A stretch of DNA of 64,000 bases from Burkholderiales bacterium (GCA_016702555.1 JADJDV010000007.1:248001-312000); one strand, 5' to 3'. Shown: positions 26,832-36,099, numbered from the stretch's first letter. Made by a program: numbers and translations. Notes: generated by a model from the letters alone, not told the origin.

Positions 26832-27538
26832 GGACGCCGTTGCACGACCAACCCCGGCTCGACCACCTGGTGGTGATGGCGGATACGCTGGCCGACGGCG
26901 TGGCCTGGTGCGAAGCCACGCTGGGCGTCACACCCGGCCCGGGTGGCGAGCACCCGCTGTTTGGCACCCACAACCGGCTGCTGACGGTGGCGTCCAGCAC
27001 CTTCCCGCTGGCTTACCTGGAAATCATTGCCATCAACCCCGACGCCGCCGAAGCCAGCCGGGCGCCCCAGAAGCGCTGGTTCGACATGGACGACGAGGCC
27101 TTGCGCGCGCAGGTGCGCGAGCACGGCCCGCGCCTGACGCACTGGGTCGCCCGCGTGCCCGACGTGCAGCTGGCGGCGGCGCGTCTGGCCACGCTGGAGA
27201 TCGACCGCGGCGAGGTGCTGCGCGCCAACCGCATGACGCCCACCGGCCTGCTTGAGTGGCAGATCACGGTGCGGCCCGACGGCCGCCGCCTGTTCGATGG
27301 CTGCCTGCCGACGCTGATCGAGTGGGGCGCGGTGCACCCGGCGGCCAGCCTGCCGCCCAGCGGGCTGGCGCTGCAATCGCTGGCGCTGCGGCACCCGCGT
27401 GCTGCGGCCCTGGGCGAGGCGTGCACCGCACTCGGCTTGGCCGACGTCGCCATCCGGGCGGGCGCGCCACCGGCCATCGAGGCCGTGCTGTCCACGTCGC
27501 GCGGCCTGGTCACTCTGTGGTCGACGCAGGGGCTTTGA
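26828..27538 (+). CDS. VOC/glyoxalase-like domain protein
   Basis: A 236-residue protein with a glyoxalase-type opening: LDHLVVMADTLADGVAWCEATLG (contains the first metal-ligand-type His), then GTHNRLLTVASSTFPLAYLEII. This matches the glyoxalase-like (Glyoxalase_3/VOC) families; the enzymatic role is unknown. Its ATG overlaps the phzF stop (ATGA), and the next gene begins 21 bases after its stop, suggesting a PhzF-VOC-dehydratase operon. Confidence 0.78.
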   Translation: MRTPLHDQPRLDHLVVMADTLADGVAWCEATLGVTPGPGGEHPLFGTHNRLLTVASSTFPLAYLEIIAINPDAAEASRAPQKRWFDMDDEALRAQVREHGPRLTHWVARVPDVQLAAARLATLEIDRGEVLRANRMTPTGLLEWQITVRPDGRRLFDGCLPTLIEWGAVHPAASLPPSGLALQSLALRHPRAAALGEACTALGLADVAIRAGAPPAIEAVLSTSRGLVTLWSTQGL

Positions 27539-27559
27539 GCTTTGATGAAAGGCCATCAG

Positions 27560-28531
27560 ATGACCACGCCCGCCCTGCCCACCCTGGCCGAGATCGAAGC
27601 CGCCGCGCAAGTCGTCTACCGCGAATTCCCGCCCACGCCGCAGTATCGCTGGGGCCTGCTGTCTGAACGGCTGGGCGCCGACTGCTGGGTCAAGCACGAG
27701 AACCACACGCCCGTGGGCGCGTTCAAGATCCGTGGCGGCCTGAGCTTCTTCGCGGCGCTGCAAGGCCGGGGCGAGCTGCCGCGCGAAGTCATCAGCGCCA
27801 CGCGCGGCAACCACGGCCAGAGCATCGGCTGGGCGGCACGCGCACACGGCGTGGCCTGCACCATCGTCGTGCCGCGCGGCAACTCGGCCGAGAAGAATGC
27901 GGCCATGCGCGCGCTCGGCGTCAAGCTGATCGAGCACGGCGACGACTTCACCGAAAGCAGCGACCACGCCGCACGCCTGGCCGAAGCGCGCGGCGCCTTG
28001 CGTGTGCCCAGCTTTCACATGGACCTGGTGAGCGGCGTGGCGACGTACTGGTGGGAGTTCTTGCGCGCCGTGCCGCAGATGGATGTGGCCTACGTGCCCA
28101 TCGGCCTGGGCTCGGGCGCGTGCGCGGCCATCGCGGCCAAGCTGGCGTTGGGCCACCCCGCGCGCATCGTCGGCGTGGTCAGCAACCAAGCCATCACCTA
28201 CGCCGATTCGCTGGCCGCCGGCCGCGTGGTCGAGGCGCCCGCCACCACACGCCTGGCCGACGGCATGGCCGTGCGCCGCGCTGACCCGGCTGCGCTGGCG
28301 GTGCTGGCCGCGCACCTGGACCACGTGGTGCGGGTCAGCGACGACGAAGTGGCCGCCGCCATGCGCGCCATTTACACCGACACGCACAACCTGGCCGAAG
28401 GCGCGGGCGCCGCCGCCTTTGCCGCTGCCTGGCAGGAGCGCGCCAGTCTGCGTGGCCAGTGCGTCGGCGTGGTGTTGACGGGTGCCAACGTCGATGCGCC
28501 GGTGTTTGCCGAGGTGTTGCAAGGCGGCTGA
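27560..28531 (+). CDS. Threonine dehydratase-like PLP enzyme
   Basis: Fold-type II PLP enzyme of the threonine/serine dehydratase family, 323 residues. The PLP lysine is in GAFKIRGG near residue 60, the SATRGNHGQSIGWAA phosphate/PLP loop follows, and VPIGLGSGACAA is the glycine-rich phosphate-binding segment. No C-terminal ACT regulatory domain is present, so it is a catabolic/unregulated type. The ATG at 27560 is chosen; frames from 27542/27545 would add up to six residues. Substrate could be threonine, serine or a 3-hydroxy amino acid. Confidence 0.88.
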   Translation: MTTPALPTLAEIEAAAQVVYREFPPTPQYRWGLLSERLGADCWVKHENHTPVGAFKIRGGLSFFAALQGRGELPREVISATRGNHGQSIGWAARAHGVACTIVVPRGNSAEKNAAMRALGVKLIEHGDDFTESSDHAARLAEARGALRVPSFHMDLVSGVATYWWEFLRAVPQMDVAYVPIGLGSGACAAIAAKLALGHPARIVGVVSNQAITYADSLAAGRVVEAPATTRLADGMAVRRADPAALAVLAAHLDHVVRVSDDEVAAAMRAIYTDTHNLAEGAGAAAFAAAWQERASLRGQCVGVVLTGANVDAPVFAEVLQGG

Positions 28532-28593
28532 ACGCCGTCGCGCCAGCGACTGCGGTGCGACCCGGCGGGCGCGCCCGACCGCACAATGCCGCC

Positions 28594-29271
28594 ATGGGAA
28601 CCCTTTATCTGGTGCGCCACGGCCAGGCCAGCTTTGGCGCCGACGACTACGACCACTTGAGCGAGCTTGGCCAGCGCCAGAGCGTGCGCCTGGGCCAGTA
28701 TCTGCGTGAACGCTTCGGCGACGCCCTGCGTTTCGACGCCGTGCTGACCGGCACGCTGCGCCGGCAACTCGGCACCTGGCAGGGCATCGCCGACGGCGGT
28801 GGATTCGAAGCGCCCCATCTCTCTTGGCCCGGTCTCAACGAATACGACAGCCACGCCGTCATCGCCGCCATCCACCCCGAGCCGCTGCCCAGGCCCGACA
28901 CGCCCGAGTTGTACCGCCAGCACTTCCGCTTGCTGCGCGACGGTCTGACGGCGTGGATCGAGGGGCGGGTGCAGCCAGCCGGCATGCCGAGCCACCCCGA
29001 CTTCGTGCGCGGCGTGACGAGCGCGCTGGACCATGTGCGCGCGAGCTACGACGGCGACGTGCTGCTGGTCTCCAGCGGTGGCCCGATCGCCACCGCCGTG
29101 GCGCAGGTGCTGGCGGCGCCGCCCGCCATCAGCATCGAGCTGAACCTGCGCATCCGCAACACCGCGCTGACCCAGTTCGTCTTCAACCCCAAGCGGCACC
29201 AGCTGCTGACCTACAACACGCTGCCGCACCTGGATGGCGCCGAGTATCGTGACTGGGTGACTTACGCCTGA
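28594..29271 (+). CDS. Histidine phosphatase family protein
   Basis: Phosphoglycerate-mutase-like phosphatase, 225 residues, opening MGTLYLVRHGQASFGADDYD, with catalytic His in RHG at residues 8-10, a second half containing LVSSGGPIATAVAQVL where canonical enzymes have a catalytic GH. The second His being replaced by SSGGP suggests altered activity. It ends one base before the convergent Bug gene. Confidence 0.85.
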   Translation: MGTLYLVRHGQASFGADDYDHLSELGQRQSVRLGQYLRERFGDALRFDAVLTGTLRRQLGTWQGIADGGGFEAPHLSWPGLNEYDSHAVIAAIHPEPLPRPDTPELYRQHFRLLRDGLTAWIEGRVQPAGMPSHPDFVRGVTSALDHVRASYDGDVLLVSSGGPIATAVAQVLAAPPAISIELNLRIRNTALTQFVFNPKRHQLLTYNTLPHLDGAEYRDWVTYA

Positions 29272-29272
29272 A

Positions 29273-30247
29273 TCACCTCGGCTGGAAGCCGCTCTCGGCA
29301 ATGATGCGCGACCACACCTTGGTGTAGGCGCGCTCGCGCTGGTCCAGCTGGCCGGGGGTCATGTAGCCGACGGTCAGGCCCAGGTCGGTCAGCTTGGCGC
29401 GCACATCGGGCAGCTTCACCACTTTGTCGAGCGCGCCGGAGAAGCTGTCGATGAAGGCCGCGGGCGTGCCCTTGGGCGCCCAGATGCCGTAGAAGGGCAG
29501 GTCTTCCAGACCCTTGAAGCCGAGCTCGCTCAGCGTCGCCACATCCGGCATGGCGGCCTGGCGCTGGCCGCCCAGCACGCCGATCATGCGCAGCTTGCCG
29601 GCGCGCTGGAACTCGATGAAATCCTGCACCGAGCCGGTGCCGGCCGGGATCTGGTTGCCCAGCATGTCGGCGATCATCGGCGCGCTGCCCTTGTACGGCA
29701 CGGGCGTCAGGTCCAGCCCGTAGCGCTTGCCGATCAGCTGCACCAGAAACTCGGGCGTCGAGGCCGGCGCCGGGATGCCGACCGCGCTCTTGCCGCCCTG
29801 CGCTTTCACCCATTCCACGTACTCGGGCACCGTCTTGGCGGGGGTGTTGGGCGACACCGCGATGCCGTTGACGAAGGTGGCGAAGCCGCCCAGCGCGACG
29901 AAATCCTCCTGCGGCGCGTAGCCGGCCTTGGCCACCACCTGCGGCAGGATCGAGATGGTGTGGTCGTGCGACAGGAACAGCGTGGTGCCGTCGGGGCGCG
30001 CGGCCTTCAACTGCTGCGCGGCGATCTGGCCGCCGGCGCCGGGGCGGTTCTCGACCAGCACGTTGCGGCGCAGCTCGGTCTGCAGCTTTTCGGCCAGCAG
30101 GCGCGCGATCACGTCAGAACCACCGCCGGCCGGAAAGCCGACCAGGATGTGGATCGGCGCCTCGCTCTGCGCCCACGCCGGCAGCGCGGCGCTGCCGAGC
30201 GCGGCACTGGAAAGCAGGGTGGTGGTGAAGCGTCGGCGATTCAGCAT
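29273..30247 (-). CDS. Bug-family solute-binding protein (Tat-type signal)
   Basis: Periplasmic receptor of the Bug/TctC family, 324 residues. The N-terminus MLNRRRFTTTLLSSAALGSA carries a twin-arginine-like motif followed by a hydrophobic core and AWAQ cleavage site. Family blocks are PIHILVGFPAGGGSDVIARL, NRPGAGGQIAAQQL and VPYKGSAPMIADMLGNQIP. It is an orphan receptor with no membrane partners nearby. The start at 30247 is chosen over an upstream ATG at 30268 because it begins the signal peptide. Confidence 0.92.
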   Translation of the reverse strand: MLNRRRFTTTLLSSAALGSAALPAWAQSEAPIHILVGFPAGGGSDVIARLLAEKLQTELRRNVLVENRPGAGGQIAAQQLKAARPDGTTLFLSHDHTISILPQVVAKAGYAPQEDFVALGGFATFVNGIAVSPNTPAKTVPEYVEWVKAQGGKSAVGIPAPASTPEFLVQLIGKRYGLDLTPVPYKGSAPMIADMLGNQIPAGTGSVQDFIEFQRAGKLRMIGVLGGQRQAAMPDVATLSELGFKGLEDLPFYGIWAPKGTPAAFIDSFSGALDKVVKLPDVRAKLTDLGLTVGYMTPGQLDQRERAYTKVWSRIIAESGFQPR

Positions 30248-30284
30248 GGTGACTCCGTCAAGGTCCAAGAGGGAAGCGGAAATT

Positions 30285-31121
30285 CTACGGGCGCAGGGTA
30301 TCGGCGGGCAGGCGGTCGATCTCGATCAGCACCTGAGCCAGCGCGCGGCCGGCGGCGTCGATCAGCGCCTGGCCGTCCTCGCGCGTGGCCGCGGCGGCGT
30401 TGCCGGCGACGCCGGCCGGGTTCAGGTCTTGCGCGGCCCAGGCCAGCCTGGCGCTGCGGCCGTTGCCGAGGATGGCGAAGTCGCGCGCGCGCGCTTCCGA
30501 GCTGGAGCGGAAATCGCGTGCCGCGTCGCGACGCACCCGCTCGGGCCGCAGCGCCAGCATCATCGCGGTCTCGACTTGCCCGCCGTGCACGCCGAAGCGC
30601 TGCTCGCCGGCGGAAAAGCGCGCCATCACCTCGCTGCCGTCGGGCGCGGTCAGCGGCAGGTTGAACCAGCTGACGCCATACACCAGCAGGCCCAGGCGCA
30701 TGCGCAGGTCGCGCGCCACCACGTCGAGCAGGCCGACGTTGCCGCCGTGGGTGTTGAACAGCACCAGCTTCTTCACGCCGCTGGCCGCCACGCCCTCGGC
30801 GATGTCGGTCCACAGGCGGATCACGGTCTCGGCCTTCAGGCTCAGCGTGCCGGCGAAGGCGCCGTGCTCGGGGCTGAAGCCGACCGGCTGCAGCGGCAGG
30901 AACAGCGCCGGCAGATCGGGCGGCAAGTGCGGCAGGCAGGCGTCGATGAGGCCGCGCGCCAGATCGCTGTCCACCGACAGCGGCAGGTGCGGCCCATGCT
31001 GCTCGGTCGCGCCCAGCGGCAGCACGGCGATCGCGCGCGCCAGGTCGAGCGCGGCGAAATCGGTGGTGCTCAGCTCGGACCAGCGGCGGCTGCGCGGCGG
31101 TGGCGGGGCGGCGGAATGCAT
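30285..31121 (-). CDS. Creatininase-family amidohydrolase
   Basis: Creatininase/FAPy-deformylase-like metal hydrolase, 278 residues. Metal-ligand motifs are visible: PLGATEQHGPHLPLSVDSD (Glu, His, Asp), FNTHGGNVG and the later HGGQVETAMML glutamate. The substrate may be an amide other than creatinine. It is divergent from the AlaX-like gene at 31170 with a 48-base gap, and upstream of the Bug gene on the same strand (38-base gap), so the two probably form an operon for uptake and hydrolysis of an amide. Confidence 0.88.
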   Translation of the reverse strand: MHSAAPPPPRSRRWSELSTTDFAALDLARAIAVLPLGATEQHGPHLPLSVDSDLARGLIDACLPHLPPDLPALFLPLQPVGFSPEHGAFAGTLSLKAETVIRLWTDIAEGVAASGVKKLVLFNTHGGNVGLLDVVARDLRMRLGLLVYGVSWFNLPLTAPDGSEVMARFSAGEQRFGVHGGQVETAMMLALRPERVRRDAARDFRSSSEARARDFAILGNGRSARLAWAAQDLNPAGVAGNAAAATREDGQALIDAAGRALAQVLIEIDRLPADTLRP

Positions 31122-31169
31122 GGCGGCGATCTTACGCGTGGCCGTGTCGGTGCCGCTACCATCGGCCGC

Positions 31170-31922
31170 ATGACCAACGAACTGTTTCGCGAGGACGCCA
31201 CCCGCATCGAATGCACGGCCCGCGTGCTGGCGCTGGGCGAGCACGCGGTGGTGCTGGACCGCACGGTGTTCTATCCGCTCGGCGGCGGTCAGGCCGGTGA
31301 CGCCGGCTGGCTGCGGCTGGAAGACGGCAGCCAACTGACCATCGTGGACACGCGCAAGGAAAGCGGTGAGGACGGCCGCCCCACGGGCCGCATCGTGCAC
31401 CTGCTGGCGCCCGGCGAGTCCGCGCGCCTGACCACGCTGCGGCCGGGCGATGCGGTCATCGCCCGCATCGACGCCGCGCGCCGGCGCCGCCTGATGCGCT
31501 TTCACACCACCACGCACCTGCTGTGCCATCTGGTCGGCAAGCCGGTCAACGGCTGCTCGATCACGCCCGAGCACGCGCGGCTCGACTTCCACATGACCGA
31601 GCCGCTGGACAAGGACGAACTCAGCGCCGGCATCGCGCGGCTGGTGGCGGCCGCGCTGCCGGTGGTGGTCGGCAGCGTCAGCGAGGCCGAGCTGGACGCC
31701 AACCCGCAGCTGGTCAAGAGCATGAGCGTGCAGCCGCCGCGCGGCAGCGGCACGGTGCGCACCATCCGCATCGGCCAGCCCGATGGCGCGCTGATCGATC
31801 TGCAGCCCTGCGGCGGCACGCACGTGGCCAACACCGCCGAGATCGGCGCCGTGCGCGTGACCAAGATCGAGAAGAAAAGCGCCAGCACGCGGCGCGTGGT
31901 GCTGGGTTTCGCGGCCGATTGA
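31170..31922 (+). CDS. Alanyl-tRNA editing protein (AlaX-like)
   Basis: Stand-alone editing domain related to AlaRS, 250 residues, which deacylates mischarged Ser- or Gly-tRNA(Ala). The zinc-binding motifs are intact: HTTTH near residue 112 and CGGTH near residue 214. The N-terminal beta-barrel (FYPLGGGQAGDAGWL) marks the AlaX-M/L type. It lacks the C-terminal C-Ala domain. The start at 31170 lies 48 bases from the divergent creatininase start. Confidence 0.92.
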   Translation: MTNELFREDATRIECTARVLALGEHAVVLDRTVFYPLGGGQAGDAGWLRLEDGSQLTIVDTRKESGEDGRPTGRIVHLLAPGESARLTTLRPGDAVIARIDAARRRRLMRFHTTTHLLCHLVGKPVNGCSITPEHARLDFHMTEPLDKDELSAGIARLVAAALPVVVGSVSEAELDANPQLVKSMSVQPPRGSGTVRTIRIGQPDGALIDLQPCGGTHVANTAEIGAVRVTKIEKKSASTRRVVLGFAAD

Positions 31923-31932
31923 GGCGGCGCGC

Positions 31933-32604
31933 TCAGTCGATGGCCTGGCGCAGCGCGCGCCGCACCAGCCAGCGCGCCAGCAAGGCCAGCAGCGGCACCA
32001 TCAGCAGCACGTAGACGCTCAGCACCAGGCCGAGGCGGCGCACGAAGGCCTGGTCCTGGCCGACATCGAGCGCCATCGCCACCGTCAATGGCGCGGCGCC
32101 GTCCAGCGCCAGGCGCATCAGCAGGGCGCTGCCGCGCCAGACGTGATCGTCCTGGCGCCAATCGACCAAGGGTGCTGGCGCGGCCACGGCGGGGCGCGCC
32201 AGCAGTCGCGGCGGCATGTCGGCGACCGGTGCCTGCTCGTACATCGGCTGGCCCAGCGGATCCTGGACGCGCACCGCCAGCGCGTGCTGGTCGCCGAACG
32301 CCGCCGCCAGGCTGGCCGGTAGCTCGGACAGCGCGGCGGTGTTGTCGACGCGCCCCAGCAGGCTGCGCGCGTGTTCCAGATGGCCGTGCAGCAGGGCGCG
32401 GTCGCGCGCCTCAAAATGCAGTTGCACCGCCAGCAGGGCGGCGGCCGCCAGCAGCGCCAGCGCCACGCCGGCCAGTGCGCTCAAGCACAGCGCCAGACGC
32501 GTGGCCGGGTTGGCGCGCGGGCGCGCGGCGTCGGGCTGGACGGGCGGGGTATCGGCGGGCACGGATGCGGGATCGGCGGAACTGGCGGAAAATGTGTGGC
32601 TCAC
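31933..32604 (-). pseudogene. Truncated heavy-metal sensor kinase (CusS-like), N-terminal part only
   Basis: The 223 residues comprise a first membrane helix (LALCLSALAGVALALLAAAA), a periplasmic CusS-like sensor (HFEARDRALLHGHLEHARSL, RVDNTAALSELPASLAAAF, MALDVGQDQAFVRRL) and a second helix ending LLALLARWLVRRALRQAID, then a stop. HAMP, HisKA and ATPase domains are missing, so it cannot phosphorylate. The stop lies 10 bases from the AlaX stop, suggesting a deletion joined the two. A GTG at 32604 is taken as the start; an ATG at 32691 would overlap the divergent DUF411 gene. Confidence 0.65.
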
Positions 32605-32679
32605 AGCTTCTTCAGGCACGCAGTGTGCCTGCACCGCGCCGCACCCGGCGCCGCATTCGATTTCAGCGAGGACAGGCCC

Positions 32680-33150
32680 GTGAAAATCCATCGTCGTCAC
32701 ACCCTGCAATGGCTGGCCGGCACGGCCGCCGCCGCCGCGCTGCCGCTGGCCGCGCAAAAACGCGCCGAGCCGATCGCGCTCGAGGTCTGGAAGGACGCCA
32801 GTTGCGGTTGCTGCGGCGACTGGATCGTGCACATGCAGCAGAACGGCTTCAAAGTCACGGCGCACGACAGCGGCAACAACGCGGTGCGCGCGCGCCTGGG
32901 CCTGCCGGCCAAGCTGGGCTCGTGCCACACCGCGCTGATCGGCGGCTACGTCGTCGAGGGCCACGTGCACGCCGACGAGGTGCACCGCCTGCTGCGCGAG
33001 AAACCGCAGGCGCTGGGCCTGACGGTGCCGGGCATGCCGGTCGGCTCGCCCGGCATGGACGGCCCGGTGTACGGTGGCCGGCGCGACAAGTACGACACGC
33101 TGCTGGTGCGACGCGACGGCAGCACCAGCGTGTTCAAGCAGCATTCGTGA
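32680..33150 (+). CDS. DUF411 protein, probable periplasmic metal-binding
   Basis: A 156-residue DUF411 protein starting at a GTG. The N-terminus MKIHRRHTLQWLAGTAAAAA is an export signal with a Tat-like RR. The mature part has the cysteine-rich WKDASCGCCGDW motif near residue 46, GSCHTALIGGYVVEGHVHA and a Met/Gly-rich segment GLTVPGMPVGSPGMDG. DUF411 proteins are found in copper/heavy-metal resistance loci. It is divergent from the truncated CusS-like gene and overlaps the next gene by 4 bases. Confidence 0.85.
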   Translation: MKIHRRHTLQWLAGTAAAAALPLAAQKRAEPIALEVWKDASCGCCGDWIVHMQQNGFKVTAHDSGNNAVRARLGLPAKLGSCHTALIGGYVVEGHVHADEVHRLLREKPQALGLTVPGMPVGSPGMDGPVYGGRRDKYDTLLVRRDGSTSVFKQHS

Positions 33151-33653
33151 GGCCGGCGGCGGCGCGCGTGAATCCACGGCGCGCCGGCCGGATCGGCGCC
33201 GCGCTGGTCTTGCTGATGCTGGCGCTGCTCGCAGGGGCGTTCTGGTGGCCACGCAGCGACGCCTCACCGCACGCGCTGCGGCCGGATGACGCCGCCGTGC
33301 TGGCGGTCGGTGTTCGCGTCTACGCGCAGCATTGCGCCAGCTGCCACGGCGCGCGGGGTGAGGGCCAGCCCAACTGGCGCGAGCGCGGCCCCGACGGCCT
33401 GCTGCCGGCGCCGCCGCACGACGACAGCGGCCACACCTGGCACCACCCCGACGAGCAGCTGTTCGCCCTCACCAAGCATGGGCTGGCCAAGGTGATCGGC
33501 CAGCCCGACTACCGATCCGCCATGCCCGCCTACGACGGTGTGCTGAGTGATCAGGAGATCGTCGCCGTGCTGTCCTGGATCAAGGCCCAGTGGCCGCCAC
33601 AGGCGTGGCGCCATCAGGACCAGGTCAATGCGCAGGCGGCGCGCGGCCGTTGA
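33147..33653 (+). CDS. c-type cytochrome
   Basis: A 168-residue monohaem cytochrome c with an N-terminal membrane anchor (GAALVLLMLALLAGAFWW) and a single haem motif CASCH near residue 65; a methionine in YRSAMPAYDGVL probably provides the sixth ligand. The GTG at 33147 overlaps the DUF411 stop (GTGA). An alternative GTG at 33168 would remove seven residues. DUF411-cytochrome pairs occur in copper-handling gene sets; a role in periplasmic redox is inferred. Confidence 0.85.
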   Translation: MRPAAARVNPRRAGRIGAALVLLMLALLAGAFWWPRSDASPHALRPDDAAVLAVGVRVYAQHCASCHGARGEGQPNWRERGPDGLLPAPPHDDSGHTWHHPDEQLFALTKHGLAKVIGQPDYRSAMPAYDGVLSDQEIVAVLSWIKAQWPPQAWRHQDQVNAQAARGR

Positions 33654-33746
33654 ACGTGGCGTCCCGGACGCGGTCAGCGCCGGCTTGCGAGATTGCGCGT
33701 GGCGCAGTCAAATGACGCGACTCACGTTTACCAAGCTGCCTGTGCG

Positions 33747-36077
33747 ATGTCCACTGCCAACCCCACCACTCGCTGCCCGATCGACCACGCCGCGCTGACC
33801 GGCCCCACCGGTTGCCCCATCAGCGCCCGCGCAGCCGAGTTCGACCCGTTTGAAAACGGTTACCAGCAGAATCCACCCGAGTACCTGCGCTGGTCGCGCG
33901 AGCAGGAGCCGGTGTTTTATTCGCCCAAGCTGGGCTACTGGGTGGTCACGCGCTACGACGACGTGAAGGCGGTGTTTCGCGATCACCAGACCTTCAGCGC
34001 CTCGATCGCGCTGGAAAAAATCACGCCCACCGGCGACGCAGCCAACGCCGTGCTGGCGAGCTACGACTACGCCATGAACCGCACGCTGGTCAACGAGGAA
34101 GAGCCGGCCCACATGGCGCGCCGCCGCGTGCTGATCCAGCCCTTCACGCCGGAGGCCCTGCAAGCGCACGAGCCCATGGTGCGCCGCGTGGCGCGCGAAT
34201 ACGTCGACAAGTTCATCAATGACGGCCGCGCCGATCTGGTCGATCAGATGCTGTGGGAGGCGCCGCTCACCATCGGCCTGCACTTTCTCGGCGTGCCCGA
34301 GGAGGACATGGACCAGTTGCGCCGCTACTCCATCGCCCACACCGTCAACACCTGGGGCCGCCCCAAGCCTGAAGAGCAGGTGGCGGTGGCGCACGCGGTG
34401 GGCAACTTCTGGCAGCTGTCCGGCAAGATTCTGGCCAAGATGCGCCAGAACCCCGACGCGCCGGGCTGGATGCCGTACGGCATCCGCAAGCAGAAGGACT
34501 ACCCGGATGTGGTCACCGACTCCTACTTGCATTCGATGATGATGGCCGGCATCGTCGCCTCGCACGAGACGACGGCCAACGGCATCGCCAATGCGCTGAA
34601 GTCGCTGCTGCAGCAGCCCGACGTGTGGCGCGAACTGTGCGAAGACCCGAGCCTGATCCCCAGCGCGGTGGAAGAATGCATCCGCCACAACGGCTCGGTC
34701 GCCGCGTGGCGGCGACTGGCCACGCGCGACGCCACGGTGGGCGGCGTGCACATCCCCGCGGGCAGCAAGCTGTTGATCGTGATGTCGTCGGCGAACCACG
34801 ACGAGCAGCATTTCACCGACGCGGAGCGCGTCGACATCCGCCGCGACAACGCCAGCGACCACCTGACCTTCGGCTACGGCTCGCACCAGTGCATGGGCAA
34901 GAACCTGGCGCGGCTGGAGCTGCAGGTGTTCCTGGAAGAGTTCACCAAGCGCCTGCCGCACATGCGCCTGGCCGAGCAGCGCTTTGACTACGTGCCCAAC
35001 ACGTCCTTCCGCGGCCCCAGGCATCTGTGGGTGGAGTGGGATCCGGCGCAAAACCCGGAGCGCGCGAATCCCGCCATCCTGCAAGAGCAACTGCCCGTGC
35101 GCCTGGGTGAGCCGTCCAAGCAGACGGTGACGCGGCCGATGGTGGTCGAGCGCGTCACGCATATCACCGACGATGCGGTGCTGTTGCGCCTGGTGGCCGC
35201 CAACGGTCAGCCGCTGCCCAAATGGCAGCCCGGCGCGCACATCGACGTTGAGTGCGGCGACACCGGCCTGTCGCGCCAGTACTCGCTGTGCGGCGATCCG
35301 GCGGATGCCAACGCCTTCGAGATCGCCGTGCTGCGCGACGCCGCCAGCCGGGGTGGTTCGACCTGGGTGCACGATCAGTTGAAGCAAGGCGACCGGGTGC
35401 GCATCCGCGGCCCGCGCAACCATTTCCACTTTGACGAAAGCGCCCAGCGCGCCGTGTTCATCGCCGGTGGCATCGGCATCACGCCCATTGCCGCCATGGC
35501 GCACCGCGCCCGGCTGCTGGGCATGGACTACGAGATCCACTACAGCGGCCGCAGCCGCGCGTTGATGCCGCTGCTCGACGCCCTGATCGCCGAGCACGGC
35601 GAGCGCCTGCGCATCTACGCCAAGGACGAAGGCCAGCGCGCCGACCTCACGGCGCTGCTGGCCACGCCACAGCCCGACGTGCGCCTGTACGCCTGCGGCC
35701 CCGAGCGCATGCTGAGCGCGCTGGAAGCCTGCACCGCGCACTGGCAGGGCGACGCGCTGCGCATCGAGCACTTCCAGACCGAGCCGCCCACGCTTGATCC
35801 GGCCAAAGAGCATGCGTTTGAGATTGAGCTGAAGGACTCCGGCATCACCCTGCCAGTGCGCGCCGACCAGACCATCCTGTCGGCGCTGAAGGGCGCCAAC
35901 ATCGACGTGCAAAGCGACTGCTGCGAGGGCCTGTGCGGCTCGTGCGAAGTGCCCGTGCTGGGCGGCGCCATCGATCACCGCGACCTGGTGCTGACGCGCG
36001 GCGAGCGCGACGCACAAGACCGCATGATGGTCTGCTGCTCGCGCGCGGCGGGCGAGTTGCTGGTGCTGGAGTTGTGA
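33747..36077 (+). CDS. Self-sufficient cytochrome P450 (CYP116B-like P450-reductase-ferredoxin fusion)
   Basis: A 776-residue fusion. Residues 1-440 are a P450: I-helix MAGIVASHETTANG, the EECIR (ExxR) motif and haem loop FGYGSHQCMGKNLARLE with the thiolate Cys near residue 382. Residues about 460-680 are a phthalate-dioxygenase-reductase-like domain (FMN motif RQYSLCG, NADH site AGGIGITP). The C-terminal 90 residues hold a plant-type 2Fe-2S ferredoxin (CCEGLCGSCEVPV then MVCCS). This order defines class VII, CYP116B/P450RhF-type enzymes that need only NADPH or NADH and oxygen. The ATG at 33747 gives a length close to known members. The substrate is not predictable and no catabolic partner is adjacent. 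Confidence 0.93.
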   Translation: MSTANPTTRCPIDHAALTGPTGCPISARAAEFDPFENGYQQNPPEYLRWSREQEPVFYSPKLGYWVVTRYDDVKAVFRDHQTFSASIALEKITPTGDAANAVLASYDYAMNRTLVNEEEPAHMARRRVLIQPFTPEALQAHEPMVRRVAREYVDKFINDGRADLVDQMLWEAPLTIGLHFLGVPEEDMDQLRRYSIAHTVNTWGRPKPEEQVAVAHAVGNFWQLSGKILAKMRQNPDAPGWMPYGIRKQKDYPDVVTDSYLHSMMMAGIVASHETTANGIANALKSLLQQPDVWRELCEDPSLIPSAVEECIRHNGSVAAWRRLATRDATVGGVHIPAGSKLLIVMSSANHDEQHFTDAERVDIRRDNASDHLTFGYGSHQCMGKNLARLELQVFLEEFTKRLPHMRLAEQRFDYVPNTSFRGPRHLWVEWDPAQNPERANPAILQEQLPVRLGEPSKQTVTRPMVVERVTHITDDAVLLRLVAANGQPLPKWQPGAHIDVECGDTGLSRQYSLCGDPADANAFEIAVLRDAASRGGSTWVHDQLKQGDRVRIRGPRNHFHFDESAQRAVFIAGGIGITPIAAMAHRARLLGMDYEIHYSGRSRALMPLLDALIAEHGERLRIYAKDEGQRADLTALLATPQPDVRLYACGPERMLSALEACTAHWQGDALRIEHFQTEPPTLDPAKEHAFEIELKDSGITLPVRADQTILSALKGANIDVQSDCCEGLCGSCEVPVLGGAIDHRDLVLTRGERDAQDRMMVCCSRAAGELLVLEL

Positions 36078-36099
36078 TCTGTAGTCGCGGGCCGATTCG

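Noticed and set aside
26657..28522. 621-codon minus-strand frame with CPEPVEVACPELVEVA-like repeats
   Set aside because: The repeat peptide is the well-known antisense translation of a dispersed DNA repeat; three real plus-strand genes occupy the region.
33708..36017. 769-codon minus-strand frame opposite the P450 gene
   Set aside because: Antisense shadow; the plus-strand protein has all P450 and reductase motifs.
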